This document shows positions 17,292 to 26,822 of a stretch of 64,000 bases of DNA, piece by piece. Numbering within the stretch: the stretch's first letter is position 1; each line of letters opens with the position of its first letter. The stretch is from Larkinella arboricola (GTDB taxonomy: Bacteria > Bacteroidota > Bacteroidia > Cytophagales > Spirosomataceae). The stretch spans positions 608,272-672,271 of the forward strand of contig NZ_QLMC01000002.1 of NCBI RefSeq assembly GCF_003259745.1, written 5' to 3'. The position numbers and the translations under genes are program-made. The notes below the pieces were generated by a model. It was not told where the DNA came from. It saw nothing but the letters and a program-made list of their open reading frames with translations, and made no database searches.

Positions 17292-17373
17292 GGCGTCCGC
17301 CGGTTGGTAAATACGTAGTTTTATACAGCGTAAAACAGGGGAAACTACGCATCATACTTTCATAGGGAAGCGC

Positions 17374-17381
17374 TACTTTTG
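17374..17381 (+). promoter_or_regulatory. Putative -7 promoter element before a small ORF
   Basis: TACTTTTG matches TAnnTTTG exactly and lies 26 bases before the ATG at 17408. I see no good -33 TTG at the right distance, so this is tentative. Confidence 0.4.
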
Positions 17382-17407
17382 CCACCACATTACCTACCTG
17401 TGAAGTC

Positions 17408-17602
17408 ATGAGAAGAATTTTGGGTCACCGTTTGATGCTTGTCGGAATTTATCTGGTCATTGGTATCGCCATGAGCGCGCTGGGTCGGGCTCAGGTCCGT
17501 ACCAGGCTGATGAATGTGGTGGAGGGGAAAATTACCTTCAGCCGGGAAACTACATCTTCCTGTCCAAAAATGCAGTTTCTCGGCGTTGAAGTGGCTCGTT
17601 AA
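17408..17602 (+). CDS. Possible small exported peptide (64 residues)
   Basis: A short frame with a signal-like start: a basic MRRILGHR, a hydrophobic stretch (LMLVGIYLVIGIAMSA, about 9-24) and an Ala-rich potential cleavage site near SALGRAQ, then about 35 polar residues. A matching -7 element sits 26 bases upstream. It ends 11 bases before the convergent DUF255 gene. I do not recognise a family, and it may be the remnant of a longer secreted protein. Confidence 0.35.
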   Translation: MRRILGHRLMLVGIYLVIGIAMSALGRAQVRTRLMNVVEGKITFSRETTSSCPKMQFLGVEVAR

Positions 17603-17613
17603 CGCTCTTTTTA

Positions 17614-19677
17614 TTACTTCTCCAGATTGTTGAAAGCGGCTTCCACGCTGGTTACGGGGAGCTGGCAGGCCCGGTTATAACACACATAAATAGCGGTTTG
17701 CCCGTTAATAGCGGTCCGGTTTTCCAGCAACGGTAGCAGGCTTTCCGTCTCGGTACCGGCCAATACCTTATTCGGATAAAACCGTTGGTCAATTTCCCGC
17801 CGGAACTGGTGAACGTCCGGCCCAACCAGCGCAATTTCGGCGGTGGGCTTCACCCGCATTGCATACAGCGCGGCCCAGTGCGTCAGATACTCGGCGTTTT
17901 GCTGAAGCAGCGACTGTACTCGTCCCATCATTGCGTCAAGCAAGGCCGTATAGGCCGGTAACCCCTCGACTGGTTGTTCCAGCAACAGACTGAGCGTGTA
18001 GAGGTTGTGAGCCATCATGGAGTTGGACGCCGGAATTACATTGTCAAACACCTCCTTCTTTCGGGCAATCAGGGTTTCGCCAGCCTGGTCGGTAAAAAAG
18101 AACAGGTGATCTTCTTCGTCCCAGAAATGATCGAGCGTATACCGGGTAAGTCGGTCGGCTTCCCGCAGATAAGCTTCCTTAAACGTTGCCTGATAGAGAG
18201 CCAGATAGCCGTCGATCACCGCTGCGTAATCCTCCAGATAGGCCGTAATGGAAGCCACGCCCGGTGCGCCGTTGACGCCGGTTTTGTAACTATGCCAGAG
18301 TTGGCCGGTTTCGGACCGGGTAAGTTTTTCCTGAATGAAGCGGGCGTTCTGCTCGGCCAGTTCCAGAAAAGAGGCTTCTCCGAAAACCCGGTAGGCGGTT
18401 ACGAGTCCCTTCAACATCAGACCGTTCCAGGAACACAGAATTTTATCGTCCAGACCGGGCCGGATGCGGGTGTCGCGAACGGCCATCAGTTTCTGGTGAG
18501 TTGTAGTTAGTTTCTCAGCCAATTCGGCCTGTGTTAACCCCTGCTGCCGGGCAAAATCTTCGTCCGATACCACCCGGTGCAGGATGTTACGCCCCACACC
18601 GTCGTGTTCTTCCCAGTTGCCCTCAGGCGCAATGTGGTAAAGTTCACTAAACCAGTTGAAATCGTCTCCTAAAACCGTTTGCAGTTCCGGGGTCGTCCAG
18701 GTGTAAAACTTGCCTTCCACGCCTTCGCTGTCGGCATCCAGCGCCGAGTAAAAACCGCCGTCGGGACTGGTCAGTTCGCGTTTCAGAAAGTCGATGGTTT
18801 GAAAAACGGTTTTCTGATACAACGACCGTTGAGTCAGGCTGTAGGCTTCGGAATAAAGCGTGAGCAACTGGCCGTTGTCGTACAGCATTTTTTCGAAGTG
18901 TGGGGCAAACCACTGATCATCCACCGAATACCGTGCAAAGCCGCCCCCAATCTGGTCGTAAATACCGCCGAGGGCCATGAAGTCGAGCGTCCGCTGAAGA
19001 TGGTTCAGAGCCTCTTCGTTCTGGGTGACGTGGTAATACCGCAACAGAAAACCGTAAATGCTCGGCATCGGAAATTTGGGTGCTTTCCGGGGGCCGCCCT
19101 TCACGGAATCAAACGAATCGGCCAGTTTCTGATACATCGTGTCAAGCAGTTCCTGGCTAAACTTCGGCGTGGTATCGGTCAGGTAGTACTGCTCGGAGAC
19201 GCTCATGTTCAGGTGACGCGCAAACCCTTCCGCCGAATCGGCCAACTGGTCGGGGTGCTCGTTGAAGGCCGAGCGCACACTCGTCAGCAGATTAACCCAC
19301 TGACGGGGTGGGAGATACGTCAGACCGTAAAACGGTTTGGCGTCGGGCATCAGGAAAACGTTCAGCGGCCAGCCGCCCTGCACGCCCATTGCCTGCACGG
19401 CATCCATGTAGATGGCATCCACATCGGGGCGTTCTTCCCGGTCTACTTTGATGCAGACAAAATGTTGATTCATGACCTGGGCAACCTGCTCGTTTTCAAA
19501 GGATTCACGTTCCATCACGTGGCACCAGTGGCAGGCCGAATAACCAATGCTGACCAGAATCGGTTTATTTTCCTGCTGTGCTTTTTGCAGGGCTTCCGGT
19601 CCCCAGGGATACCAGTCGACCGGATTGTGGGCGTGTTGCAGCAGATAAGGACTACTTTCTTGGGCTAGTCGATTCAT
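17614..19677 (-). CDS. DUF255 protein, thioredoxin-like plus (alpha/alpha) barrel (YyaL/SPATA20 family)
   Basis: A 687-residue cytosolic protein. The N-terminal thioredoxin-like domain (1-160) carries a CxxC pair, Cys49 and Cys52, in [15 protein letters not shown], followed by [10 protein letters not shown] and [12 protein letters not shown]. The rest is a six-hairpin-like barrel resembling N-acyl-glucosamine 2-epimerases and GH families, with [32 protein letters not shown] and the C-terminal ALVGP region ending in CYNRACQLP. Length and motifs match the YyaL/SPATA20 family, whose function is poorly defined, although a role in sulfhydryl or sugar metabolism is often suggested. It is convergent with the 64-residue ORF and apparently monocistronic. 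Confidence 0.92.
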   Translation of the reverse strand: MNRLAQESSPYLLQHAHNPVDWYPWGPEALQKAQQENKPILVSIGYSACHWCHVMERESFENEQVAQVMNQHFVCIKVDREERPDVDAIYMDAVQAMGVQGGWPLNVFLMPDAKPFYGLTYLPPRQWVNLLTSVRSAFNEHPDQLADSAEGFARHLNMSVSEQYYLTDTTPKFSQELLDTMYQKLADSFDSVKGGPRKAPKFPMPSIYGFLLRYYHVTQNEEALNHLQRTLDFMALGGIYDQIGGGFARYSVDDQWFAPHFEKMLYDNGQLLTLYSEAYSLTQRSLYQKTVFQTIDFLKRELTSPDGGFYSALDADSEGVEGKFYTWTTPELQTVLGDDFNWFSELYHIAPEGNWEEHDGVGRNILHRVVSDEDFARQQGLTQAELAEKLTTTHQKLMAVRDTRIRPGLDDKILCSWNGLMLKGLVTAYRVFGEASFLELAEQNARFIQEKLTRSETGQLWHSYKTGVNGAPGVASITAYLEDYAAVIDGYLALYQATFKEAYLREADRLTRYTLDHFWDEEDHLFFFTDQAGETLIARKKEVFDNVIPASNSMMAHNLYTLSLLLEQPVEGLPAYTALLDAMMGRVQSLLQQNAEYLTHWAALYAMRVKPTAEIALVGPDVHQFRREIDQRFYPNKVLAGTETESLLPLLENRTAINGQTAIYVCYNRACQLPVTSVEAAFNNLEK

Positions 19678-19833
19678 GAAGTAAAGTGCCTATTAAGCGG
19701 AAGGATTCCCTGTTTAACCGAGTTTTCCGGATAGAAGTTTAGCTTTGTATTTATTTTAGTTCGCAGAATAAGCCTACGGAAACGTTTGTATCTTAGAAAC
19801 TCAATGGCTTTCAACAGGAAAGTCTGAACATAT

Positions 19834-20619
19834 ATGCGCAATTGGCTGACTTATTTGTTTCCCCTTATTCTGATTACCGTAAGCAGTTGCCGAAAAGATC
19901 CCGTTTCTACTCCTGACTATGTAACCAAAGTAATTGCGCACCGCGGAGCCTGGAAAGCCGCCGGTGTTCCCGAAAATTCGCTGGCTTCGCTCCGGCGGGC
20001 CATTCAACTGGGCTGTTCCGGCAGCGAGTTTGATGTTCAGATGGCTGCCGATTCGGTTTTGTTGATTCACCACGACAATTCTGTGAACGGAATACCCATC
20101 GAAACAACCCCGTCGGCCCGGCTTTCCGGCGTAAAACTAAGCAATGGAGAAGCGTTGCCTACTCTGGCGGCTTTTTTGACGGAAGGGCTCAAACAGACAA
20201 AAACCCGGCTGATGCTGGAAATTAAAGGGTCCCGCGTGAGCAAAGAGCGCTCCCTGGCCACGGCCCGGAAAGCCGTTGAACTGGTGAAAGCTCTGAAGGC
20301 TCAGGCACTGGTCGATTACAGCAGCTTTGATTATGAGGTGTGCAAACACATCCTGACGCTGGACCCAGCCGCTCGTGTGTCGTACCTGAACGGCGATCAA
20401 CCGCCCGGGCAGTTGGTTGCCGACAAATTTTCGGGCCTGTCCTACAACTATGCCATTCTGACCCTGAAACCGGACTGGATTCGGGACGCAAAGGAAAGAA
20501 AACTGGCTGTTACCGTCTGGACGGTGAATGACCGAATCAGTATGCAATGGTTTGTGGATCAGTACGTGGATTTTATCACGACCGACGAACCCGAACTGTT
20601 GTTTGAAATCCTCAAGTGA
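19834..20619 (+). CDS. Glycerophosphodiester phosphodiesterase, lipoprotein
   Basis: A 261-residue GDPD-family TIM barrel that releases glycerol-3-phosphate from deacylated phospholipids. A lipoprotein signal ends at Cys19 (TVSSC). The family motifs follow: VIAHRGAWKAAGVPENSLAS, SEFDVQMAADSVLLIHHD, LMLEIKG and the C-terminal VTVWTVND and FITTDEPELL. It should be anchored in the envelope. TATCTTAG at about 19787-19794 with a TTTG just before it is a possible weak promoter. Eight bases separate it from the GH16 gene, so the two are co-transcribed. Confidence 0.92.
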   Translation: MRNWLTYLFPLILITVSSCRKDPVSTPDYVTKVIAHRGAWKAAGVPENSLASLRRAIQLGCSGSEFDVQMAADSVLLIHHDNSVNGIPIETTPSARLSGVKLSNGEALPTLAAFLTEGLKQTKTRLMLEIKGSRVSKERSLATARKAVELVKALKAQALVDYSSFDYEVCKHILTLDPAARVSYLNGDQPPGQLVADKFSGLSYNYAILTLKPDWIRDAKERKLAVTVWTVNDRISMQWFVDQYVDFITTDEPELLFEILK

Positions 20620-20627
20620 TAAACCGT

Positions 20628-21425
20628 ATGAAGTATTTTTTAATCGTTGCCAGTCTATTTAGTTTTCTTTTTGTATCCTGTAAACGCAAACCGGAACCCC
20701 CGCCCGAACCGACCTATCAACTGGTGTGGTCGGATGAATTTAACTATACCGGATTGCCTGACTCTACGCGCTGGACCTATCAGGAAGGCTATATCCGAAA
20801 CCAGGAAGTGCAATATTATCAGTCTAAACGATTGAAAAACAGCCGGGTTGAGAACGGCAATCTCATCATCACGGCACTGCGCGATACGACCGAAGCCCAT
20901 CCCGTCAGTTCGGCGTGTCTGGTTACGCTGGGCAAAGCGGATTTTCATTACGGCAAAATCGAGGTCCGGGCCAAACTGCCGATGGGCAAAGGCGCCTGGC
21001 CCGCCATCTGGACCCTGGGCACAAACCGGTATGAAGTAGGGTGGCCGGCCAGCGGTGAAATTGATATCATGGAGTGGCTGGGTTTTGCTCCGCAGTATGT
21101 ATTTGGAAGTTTGCACAAAGCCGACGCCAACGGCAAAGATGCCGCGCAAATCAGCATTTCGCCCGCCATACCGGATCTGTCGGACGCCTTTCATACGTAT
21201 GTCCTCGAATGGGATGAAAAGGAAATCCGGATGTATGTCGACGATTTCAATTACGCCATCTACCGGGCCAGTGATATGCCGGCAATCGAATGGCAGCCGT
21301 TTACCAAACCGCATTTTCTGCTGCTGAATCTGGCCCTGGGCGGTACCAGCGGGGGCGAAATCGATTACTCGAAATTTCCGTTTACCTTTACCATCGATTA
21401 CGTCCGGTATTATAAAAAACAGTAA
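20628..21425 (+). CDS. Glycoside hydrolase family 16 lipoprotein (beta-glucanase type)
   Basis: A 265-residue GH16 enzyme. The ATG at 20628 is preferred over a GTG at 20616, because it begins a standard lipoprotein signal ending at Cys18 (FLFVSC) and does not overlap the upstream gene. The catalytic motif EIDIMEW gives nucleophile Glu144 and acid/base Glu149; KAWP-like GAWPAIWTLG and the C-terminal LLLNLALGG and IDYVRYYKK are typical. The substrate is probably a beta-1,3- or mixed-linkage glucan (laminarinase-like), but the subfamily cannot be fixed by eye. It is co-transcribed with the GDPD gene and probably with the transporter 36 bases downstream. Confidence 0.92.
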   Translation: MKYFLIVASLFSFLFVSCKRKPEPPPEPTYQLVWSDEFNYTGLPDSTRWTYQEGYIRNQEVQYYQSKRLKNSRVENGNLIITALRDTTEAHPVSSACLVTLGKADFHYGKIEVRAKLPMGKGAWPAIWTLGTNRYEVGWPASGEIDIMEWLGFAPQYVFGSLHKADANGKDAAQISISPAIPDLSDAFHTYVLEWDEKEIRMYVDDFNYAIYRASDMPAIEWQPFTKPHFLLLNLALGGTSGGEIDYSKFPFTFTIDYVRYYKKQ

Positions 21426-21461
21426 ACGGACGGTTTTTTACCAAGGTTGCTTCAGCTTTCC

Positions 21462-22781
21462 ATGAAAAACAATCCCCGTGTCATTAACGCCTGGTGCCTG
21501 TACGACTGGGCAAACTCCGTGCACTCGCTGGTGATCGTTTCCAGCATTTTTCCGGTTTATTTCAGCGCCACGGCCCTGAACAATACGGGGGGTAATGTGA
21601 TTGACTTTCTGGGGTTTTCGGTCAAAAATTCGGTGCTTTTCTCCTACGCGGTTTCGGTATCTTTTCTACTGATTGCGCTATTGAGTCCGTTTTCGTCGGC
21701 GCTGGCCGATTACAGCGGACGCAAGAAGTCTTTCATGCAATTCTTCTGCCTACTGGGGTCGGTCAGTTGCTCCCTGCTGTATTTTTTTACGCAGGAGACG
21801 ACCACGTTTGCGGTTTTCTGTTTTATCCTGAGTCTGGTCGGCTGGGGGGGCAGCATCGTTTTTTACAACTCCTACCTACCCGAAATTGTCACGGAGGACC
21901 AGATCGACCGGGTGAGTGCGCGCGGTTTCACAATGGGTTACATCGGTAGTGTACTGCTGATGGTTTTTAACCTGACCATGATTCTGTTTCCGCAGTGGTA
22001 CGGCGGTATGTCCGGCGCGATGGCTTCGCGCATTTCCTTTCTGACGGTCGGAATCTGGTGGCTGGGTTTTTCCCAGCTTTCGTTCCGGTATTTGCCCGAC
22101 GCCGAACGACGCCGAGCCGCCGAAACTTCCGGTAACTGGCTTTTCAACGGGTTTCGGGAACTGAAAAAAGTCTATGCGCAGGTGCAGAAACAAGCCTTGC
22201 TGAAAAAGTTTCTGCTGGCATTTTTTGTCTACAACATGGCCGTTCAGACGGTAATGTACATTGCCACCATATTTGGCAGCGACGAATTGAAACTGCCCGC
22301 TCAGAGTCTGATCATCACCATCCTGCTCATTCAGTTGATTGCCATTCCGGGGGCTATTCTTTTTGCGCGGCTGTCGGGGCGGTTTGGTAATGTCTACGCG
22401 CTGATGATGGCGGTAACGGTCTGGATTGGCATTTGCGTGGGTGCGTATTACGTCCAGACGGAGTACCAGTTTTACGCGCTGGCGGTATTGGTGGGACTGG
22501 TGATGGGCGGTATTCAAGCGCTTTCGCGGGCGACATACTCCAAACTGATTCCGGGCGATACGCAGGAGACGGCTTCGTACTTTAGTTTTTACGATGTTAC
22601 CGAAAAACTGTCCATCGTTATCGGAACACTCATGTACGGTCTGATTGAGCAGGTTACGGGCAGTATGCGGAACAGTGTGCTGGCGTTACTGGCCCTGTTT
22701 GTGGTCGGTTTGCTGCTGTTGTGGCGAATTCCTTCACAAAAAGTTTACCGGGTGCATTTGGAAACTGAAGAAATCTCCTAA
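21462..22781 (+). CDS. UMF1-type major facilitator transporter (Atg22-like)
   Basis: A 439-residue MFS permease with about 12 TM helices. The diagnostic start is INAWCLYDWANSVHSLVIV, with LSPFSSALADYSGRKKSFM as the MFS loop motif and the C-terminal GGIQALSRATYSKLIPGDT and FSFYDVTEKLSIVIGT typical of the UMF1/Vps-like family. The ATG at 21462 is chosen; an upstream TTG would add only five residues. Relatives are annotated as sugar or amino-acid exporters without firm proof. The gene follows GH16 by 36 bases, and tRNA-Val starts 21 bases after its stop. Confidence 0.9.
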   Translation: MKNNPRVINAWCLYDWANSVHSLVIVSSIFPVYFSATALNNTGGNVIDFLGFSVKNSVLFSYAVSVSFLLIALLSPFSSALADYSGRKKSFMQFFCLLGSVSCSLLYFFTQETTTFAVFCFILSLVGWGGSIVFYNSYLPEIVTEDQIDRVSARGFTMGYIGSVLLMVFNLTMILFPQWYGGMSGAMASRISFLTVGIWWLGFSQLSFRYLPDAERRRAAETSGNWLFNGFRELKKVYAQVQKQALLKKFLLAFFVYNMAVQTVMYIATIFGSDELKLPAQSLIITILLIQLIAIPGAILFARLSGRFGNVYALMMAVTVWIGICVGAYYVQTEYQFYALAVLVGLVMGGIQALSRATYSKLIPGDTQETASYFSFYDVTEKLSIVIGTLMYGLIEQVTGSMRNSVLALLALFVVGLLLLWRIPSQKVYRVHLETEEIS

Positions 22782-22802
22782 TTTTGTGACCCGAAACACA
22801 AC

Positions 22803-22877
22803 AGGATGTTAGCTCAGTTGGTTCAGAGCGCCGTCTTGACAGGGCGGAGGTCAGCGGTTCGAGCCCGCTACATCCTA
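22803..22877 (+). tRNA. tRNA-Val (anticodon GAC)
   Basis: A 75-base tRNA with perfect acceptor stem AGGATGT/ACATCCT, D arm GCTCAGTTGG, anticodon arm CCGTC-TTGACAG-GGCGG (anticodon GAC, reading GUC and GUU) and T arm AGCGG-TTCGAGC-CCGCT. CCA is not encoded. It lies just behind the UMF1 gene and is followed at once by a terminator, so it may be read through from that operon. Confidence 0.95.
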
Positions 22878-22881
22878 CAAG

Positions 22882-22912
22882 GCTTATCACTCATTGGTGG
22901 TAAGCTTTTTTG
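22882..22912 (+). terminator. Rho-independent terminator after tRNA-Val
   Basis: The stem GCTTATCAC/GTGGTAAGC (one G-U pair, loop TCATTG) is followed by TTTTTTG. It directly precedes the end of the convergent SGNH gene at 22916. Confidence 0.85.
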
Positions 22913-22915
22913 TTT

Positions 22916-23956
22916 TCAGGGCAGTGAATCCAGTTTCTCTGTTACTTCCCGCATCCAGATGGCCCGTCCGGCGCAGTTCCAGTGCGCATCGCTGATTTCG
23001 TACAACGGCAGCTGGCTGGCCTTATACGGCGTGTAAATGTCAATGGCCGGGATTGCCAGCCGCGGGCTTTGCTGAACGCGTTCGATCAGATGATTGTAGG
23101 GCAGCGGCCCCATGTCGGGCGCATTGATGCTGGTTTTGTTGGGAATGATGGAAAGATAGACCTGATCAAAGCCGAGTTTCTTATACCGATCGGCCACCAC
23201 GTTAATCGTATCAATGTAGCGGTTGAGCAACGAGTCGGGGAGGGGAGTAAACGACGAGTTGATTCGGGAGGTGTCCGTATCCATGTAATACAGCAGGTGC
23301 TTTCGGTCGGGCGAGAGCGACGTTTTGGTATTAACCCGGTCAAACCAGGCCAGCGTTAGCCAGGCTTTCAACTCCTTGAACCAGAGCGCCCAATCTGTAA
23401 AAAACAGAATGGTTTCCAGGCGACCTTCAACGGCATCGCGGGAAAATAAGTCTTCCATTTCCTTCGTGAGAGCCTGCCAGTTCCAGCGGGTTTCGGGTTC
23501 CGGAGCGGGTTGGGTGGTATCGGCCACCACCTGCAATTCGTTAATGTGCTTGCCAAACTGGTCGCGGAAATGCCGCTCGACGGTTTCAATCACCAGCACA
23601 TTTGTTTTGGTTGTATCCAGTTGAACGCGCCGGGGAAACGCCCATTTCGTCCGGTGAAAATGCTGAACCGGCAGATCGGCCAGGGTAACGCGGGGCGGTT
23701 CGGAGAAACTATCGCCGATGATGTAAAAATGAATGGGTTTGCGCGGACCATCGGCCGGGTAAGCCGGTGGGCAGGGAATCTGTCGGCTTTTAAACTGCGG
23801 CAAATTCGCCAGCCGGTAAAGGTCGCCAAACCGGTAATCATCCGGAACAATCCGTTCCCGCTGGGCGGTATTCAGCACATCGGTCGAACAACTGCCGATG
23901 TAAATCAAAATGGAAAGCAGTAAAACGATATAACGGACGATAACGCCAATTTTCAT
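22916..23956 (-). CDS. SGNH hydrolase-like protein, AlgJ/AlgX-type O-acetyltransferase candidate
   Basis: A 346-residue exported protein. An N-terminal hydrophobic segment (about 5-21) ends in GSC (Cys23), a possible but weak lipobox. The SGNH-type motifs are HFYIIGDSFSEPP (Asp82-Ser83, the nucleophile region) and, near the C-terminus, SDAHWNCAGR (Asp323, His325), the arrangement seen in alginate acetyltransferases AlgJ and AlgX and in DHHW proteins. It would move or remove acetyl groups on a polysaccharide in the periplasm. It follows the 908-residue protein by 10 bases, so the two should work together. It could also be an esterase; overall similarity to known enzymes looks low. Confidence 0.65.
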   Translation of the reverse strand: MKIGVIVRYIVLLLSILIYIGSCSTDVLNTAQRERIVPDDYRFGDLYRLANLPQFKSRQIPCPPAYPADGPRKPIHFYIIGDSFSEPPRVTLADLPVQHFHRTKWAFPRRVQLDTTKTNVLVIETVERHFRDQFGKHINELQVVADTTQPAPEPETRWNWQALTKEMEDLFSRDAVEGRLETILFFTDWALWFKELKAWLTLAWFDRVNTKTSLSPDRKHLLYYMDTDTSRINSSFTPLPDSLLNRYIDTINVVADRYKKLGFDQVYLSIIPNKTSINAPDMGPLPYNHLIERVQQSPRLAIPAIDIYTPYKASQLPLYEISDAHWNCAGRAIWMREVTEKLDSLP

Positions 23957-23966
23957 AGGATGCTCG

Positions 23967-26693
23967 TTAGCGCAACTTCACCGACCAGATCTGAACGGCT
24001 TTGTTGTCGGTACTGTACACAAATAATTTATTCCGGGTCGGCGAAAATTGCAGTTCTACCGGATAATTACCCGGAATGGGGCGGTCGCCGACGGGGCGAC
24101 CCGCCAAGTCATACAGGCTCGTAAAATTACCGGATTTAACGCTGATTAGATTGATGCCGGACCCTAAAACGTGGTAACGGATGCTGGTTTGCCCCGGTCG
24201 CAGGCCCCGAACTTCAAAAAGCTGTTTGCCGTTCCGGTCCAGAATGGCCACTTCCGTGTCCGAAGCCCGGACCAGGACATAACCGTTCTGATTCACGTCC
24301 GGAAGCAGCCTGAACGAACCCCGGCGGACGGGACGGTACAACTGATTCCGTTCGGTAATCTGCCCGTCGGCTCCAATATGAATCAATTCGCCCTGCCGGG
24401 TCAGCGTTGTAATGGTGGACGGATTGCCGGTTTCCAGCCAGGCCGGACCGATCATTTCGGACTTCAGATCAACGGGAAAACCACGGATCGGACCGTCATG
24501 TTCGTTCCAGTAAAAAAGCCGCCCATCTTTCTGCACCGACACCACCGAAAGCGCCTGATTCCGCACGGGCGCATGAAAAGCCGCTACACCTTCTCCGGCA
24601 GGATTATTGACGGAAAGCACCGAAACAAATCGTTTCTGCTGCCGGTCGTATCCGTAGACGCTGCCGTTGCGGTGAAGCATCAGCAGAATCAGGTTGCGGT
24701 TTTGGTCCCGTCGGGGAGCCATCAGGGTCGCCGGGTCGATACCGTCCGGTAGCGGGATAGACTGGAGTTTGGCCAAACCGTTGACCGGATCGGCGATGTA
24801 GAGCGACCGGGCCGTCGTAAACGCGTATTGCAGACGCCCGTTACTCAGGAAATCGACCGGCACCAGCGAACTCAGCACCGGGCCGTTGACTGAACCCAGC
24901 CTGTGCTTTTCGCCTTCGGGGGTAATCAGGATAAACTGCTGGGCATTGTCCACCGCCCACATCACGCCGGAGCTACCCACAAAATCGTCAAGCACCATCG
25001 GCTGGCTCACCAGCGGTGCGTCGAGCGTGATTTTCCGTTGCAGAAAAACCCGGTTCAGAACGGCTTCGCTCGCCCGGCGCGTGGTGCGGCCCAGAATCAG
25101 GGAGGAGTAAATCCGTTCGCGACCGTACGTGCTCTGGTAGATCAGGTTTTCGACATTATCCAGTGCCGTCTCGTCGTGGTTTAACAGTTGCTGCCAGGAT
25201 TGCGGCCAGTTGGATGCCATCGACTCGCCAGCGCGGTTAAAGCGTGTGTACGCCGTAAAATTGGCGGGGCGCATGGTTTGCGTCACTAAATCCCGTTGCC
25301 GGGTCGATTCCGACCAAACCGTTCGTTGCTCTACCGCCTGAAGGTATTCCTGCAAAACGCCCTGTCCGTTGGCAACGACCAGGTAATCGCCAACCTGCGT
25401 CAGCCAGTTCTGGTCAAATCCGCGAAACAGTCCACCAAACAGAAAAGCCGGTAAATTGGGCGCTTGGAGGGACGAAATCCGGTACCGCAGAAAGGGTTTG
25501 GAGGCCGAAATCCGATCGGTTCCGGTTGTCAGCAGGGCTGCCAGTTGGTACCGGTCCCACAGGCGTTCAATGTTGGGGGAGTGAATCAGCATCACCAGTC
25601 GCCGGTCCGATGAGGGCGCATCCAGCCGCAGCAGGGCAATTTCGTTGCCCACGTAGCGATAAATACCGTTGTCTTCGTTCTGGAGCAGGGGGCGAAGTTT
25701 CCGGCGGCCCTCGCGCGTATCGGCTTCGTCCTCGGCATTGATAAAAGCCGTCAGTGCCTTTCCAAAACGCGGCCCGTTGCTCAGGCTAAAATGAAACAGC
25801 GTGGTGGTCTGGTCGGGAATCAGGTTGGCGCAACTGATCCGGAAAGGGGTTTGCCGGTCGAACAAATGGGCCAGTGCTCCTTTGGCTCCAATGTCGTCCG
25901 TCGAAAGGCCGATAAGGTGGGTTCGGGTGGGCGATTGCCGAAAACGGGTCAGCAGTTCGGTGGGCAACAGCGCCTTGATGTATTTCGACTGGTAATCGGT
26001 ACTCGATTCGTTCGGGGACAATACCGCCGACAGAACCGAACTGCGCACGTAAATACCCGCCAGCGTGCCCGGTCGGATCAGCGACACATCGGCCCGTTGC
26101 AGCGGGGTTTCACTGAACGGCTGATTCATGCGCCGGACCACGCTCTCCATCAAAATGGTTGAGGGACTGCCCACCAGATAATCGTCCAGCACGACAAACG
26201 ACCCGAGCGATTCGTTCCGGACCGTGAGCAGTTCGTGAATTTTAGTGCCTTCGTAGGGATGGCTAAGAACCCGAAACCGGTCAGCATCCGGATTCTGGAT
26301 TCGGTTCAGAAACGCTTGGTCCTGAAGGGATTGAATAGGGATGTAAAAAACAAAGCCGAGTCGGTCTTTGGACGTAGGATGCAGGGAATACCAGACCGGT
26401 TTTTCGTGCAGAAACTGAACGGCGCTGGCCGTATCGAGCGGGGCCCAGACCAATTTTTCGAGGCTCCGCAGGGCTTCCTGGAAAATCGGGGTTGTCCGCA
26501 GGGCCATTTCGTTGAGCTGGGCCTGTCTGGAAAGGGTGTCCTGGAGATTCGAGCTTTCCAGCACCAGCAAGGCATCCGACGGAATCAGCATCCAGGCCGA
26601 GCGGGCGGGCGCTTTCGACCAGCGGTAGGCGAGGTAGCCGCCGAGAATAAGTGCTAAAACGCCAAGGCCAATCCAGAGCTGCTTTTTGGTCAT
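23967..26693 (-). CDS. Large membrane-anchored protein with C-terminal propeller-like region, unknown function
   Basis: A 908-residue protein. The ATG at 26693 (MTKKQLWIGLG) is preferred, because it gives a standard short cytoplasmic start before one TM helix (about 5-24); an earlier ATG at 26738 adds 15 odd residues and lies upstream of a promoter-like element. After the anchor, residues about 30-560 resemble DUF3352-type periplasmic proteins (DALLVLESSNL, VVLDDYLVGS). Residues about 580-908 hold repeated short beta units (LFYWNEHDGPIRGFP, LIHIGADGQI, YVLVRASDTEVAILDRNG, QIWSVKLR) suggesting a beta-propeller. No catalytic motif is evident. It is paired with the SGNH gene and near polysaccharide genes, so a role in envelope glycan assembly is plausible. 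Confidence 0.7.
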   Translation of the reverse strand: MTKKQLWIGLGVLALILGGYLAYRWSKAPARSAWMLIPSDALLVLESSNLQDTLSRQAQLNEMALRTTPIFQEALRSLEKLVWAPLDTASAVQFLHEKPVWYSLHPTSKDRLGFVFYIPIQSLQDQAFLNRIQNPDADRFRVLSHPYEGTKIHELLTVRNESLGSFVVLDDYLVGSPSTILMESVVRRMNQPFSETPLQRADVSLIRPGTLAGIYVRSSVLSAVLSPNESSTDYQSKYIKALLPTELLTRFRQSPTRTHLIGLSTDDIGAKGALAHLFDRQTPFRISCANLIPDQTTTLFHFSLSNGPRFGKALTAFINAEDEADTREGRRKLRPLLQNEDNGIYRYVGNEIALLRLDAPSSDRRLVMLIHSPNIERLWDRYQLAALLTTGTDRISASKPFLRYRISSLQAPNLPAFLFGGLFRGFDQNWLTQVGDYLVVANGQGVLQEYLQAVEQRTVWSESTRQRDLVTQTMRPANFTAYTRFNRAGESMASNWPQSWQQLLNHDETALDNVENLIYQSTYGRERIYSSLILGRTTRRASEAVLNRVFLQRKITLDAPLVSQPMVLDDFVGSSGVMWAVDNAQQFILITPEGEKHRLGSVNGPVLSSLVPVDFLSNGRLQYAFTTARSLYIADPVNGLAKLQSIPLPDGIDPATLMAPRRDQNRNLILLMLHRNGSVYGYDRQQKRFVSVLSVNNPAGEGVAAFHAPVRNQALSVVSVQKDGRLFYWNEHDGPIRGFPVDLKSEMIGPAWLETGNPSTITTLTRQGELIHIGADGQITERNQLYRPVRRGSFRLLPDVNQNGYVLVRASDTEVAILDRNGKQLFEVRGLRPGQTSIRYHVLGSGINLISVKSGNFTSLYDLAGRPVGDRPIPGNYPVELQFSPTRNKLFVYSTDNKAVQIWSVKLR

Positions 26694-26721
26694 GTACTTG
26701 AATTCGGTGCGGTAATATGCG

Positions 26722-26729
26722 CAAAAATA
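26722..26729 (-). promoter_or_regulatory. Putative -7 promoter element of the DUF3352-like/SGNH pair
   Basis: On the minus strand TATTTTTG matches TAnnTTTG and lies 28 bases before the ATG at 26693. No clear -33 element is seen. Confidence 0.4.
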
Positions 26730-26822
26730 AAACGTCAATGACGCCGACCGGCCGGATTTTCGCAGATAAAATCTGTAGAAATCCGTTCAATCTGCGTCAT
26801 CAACAATACCGTACGGTCAACT

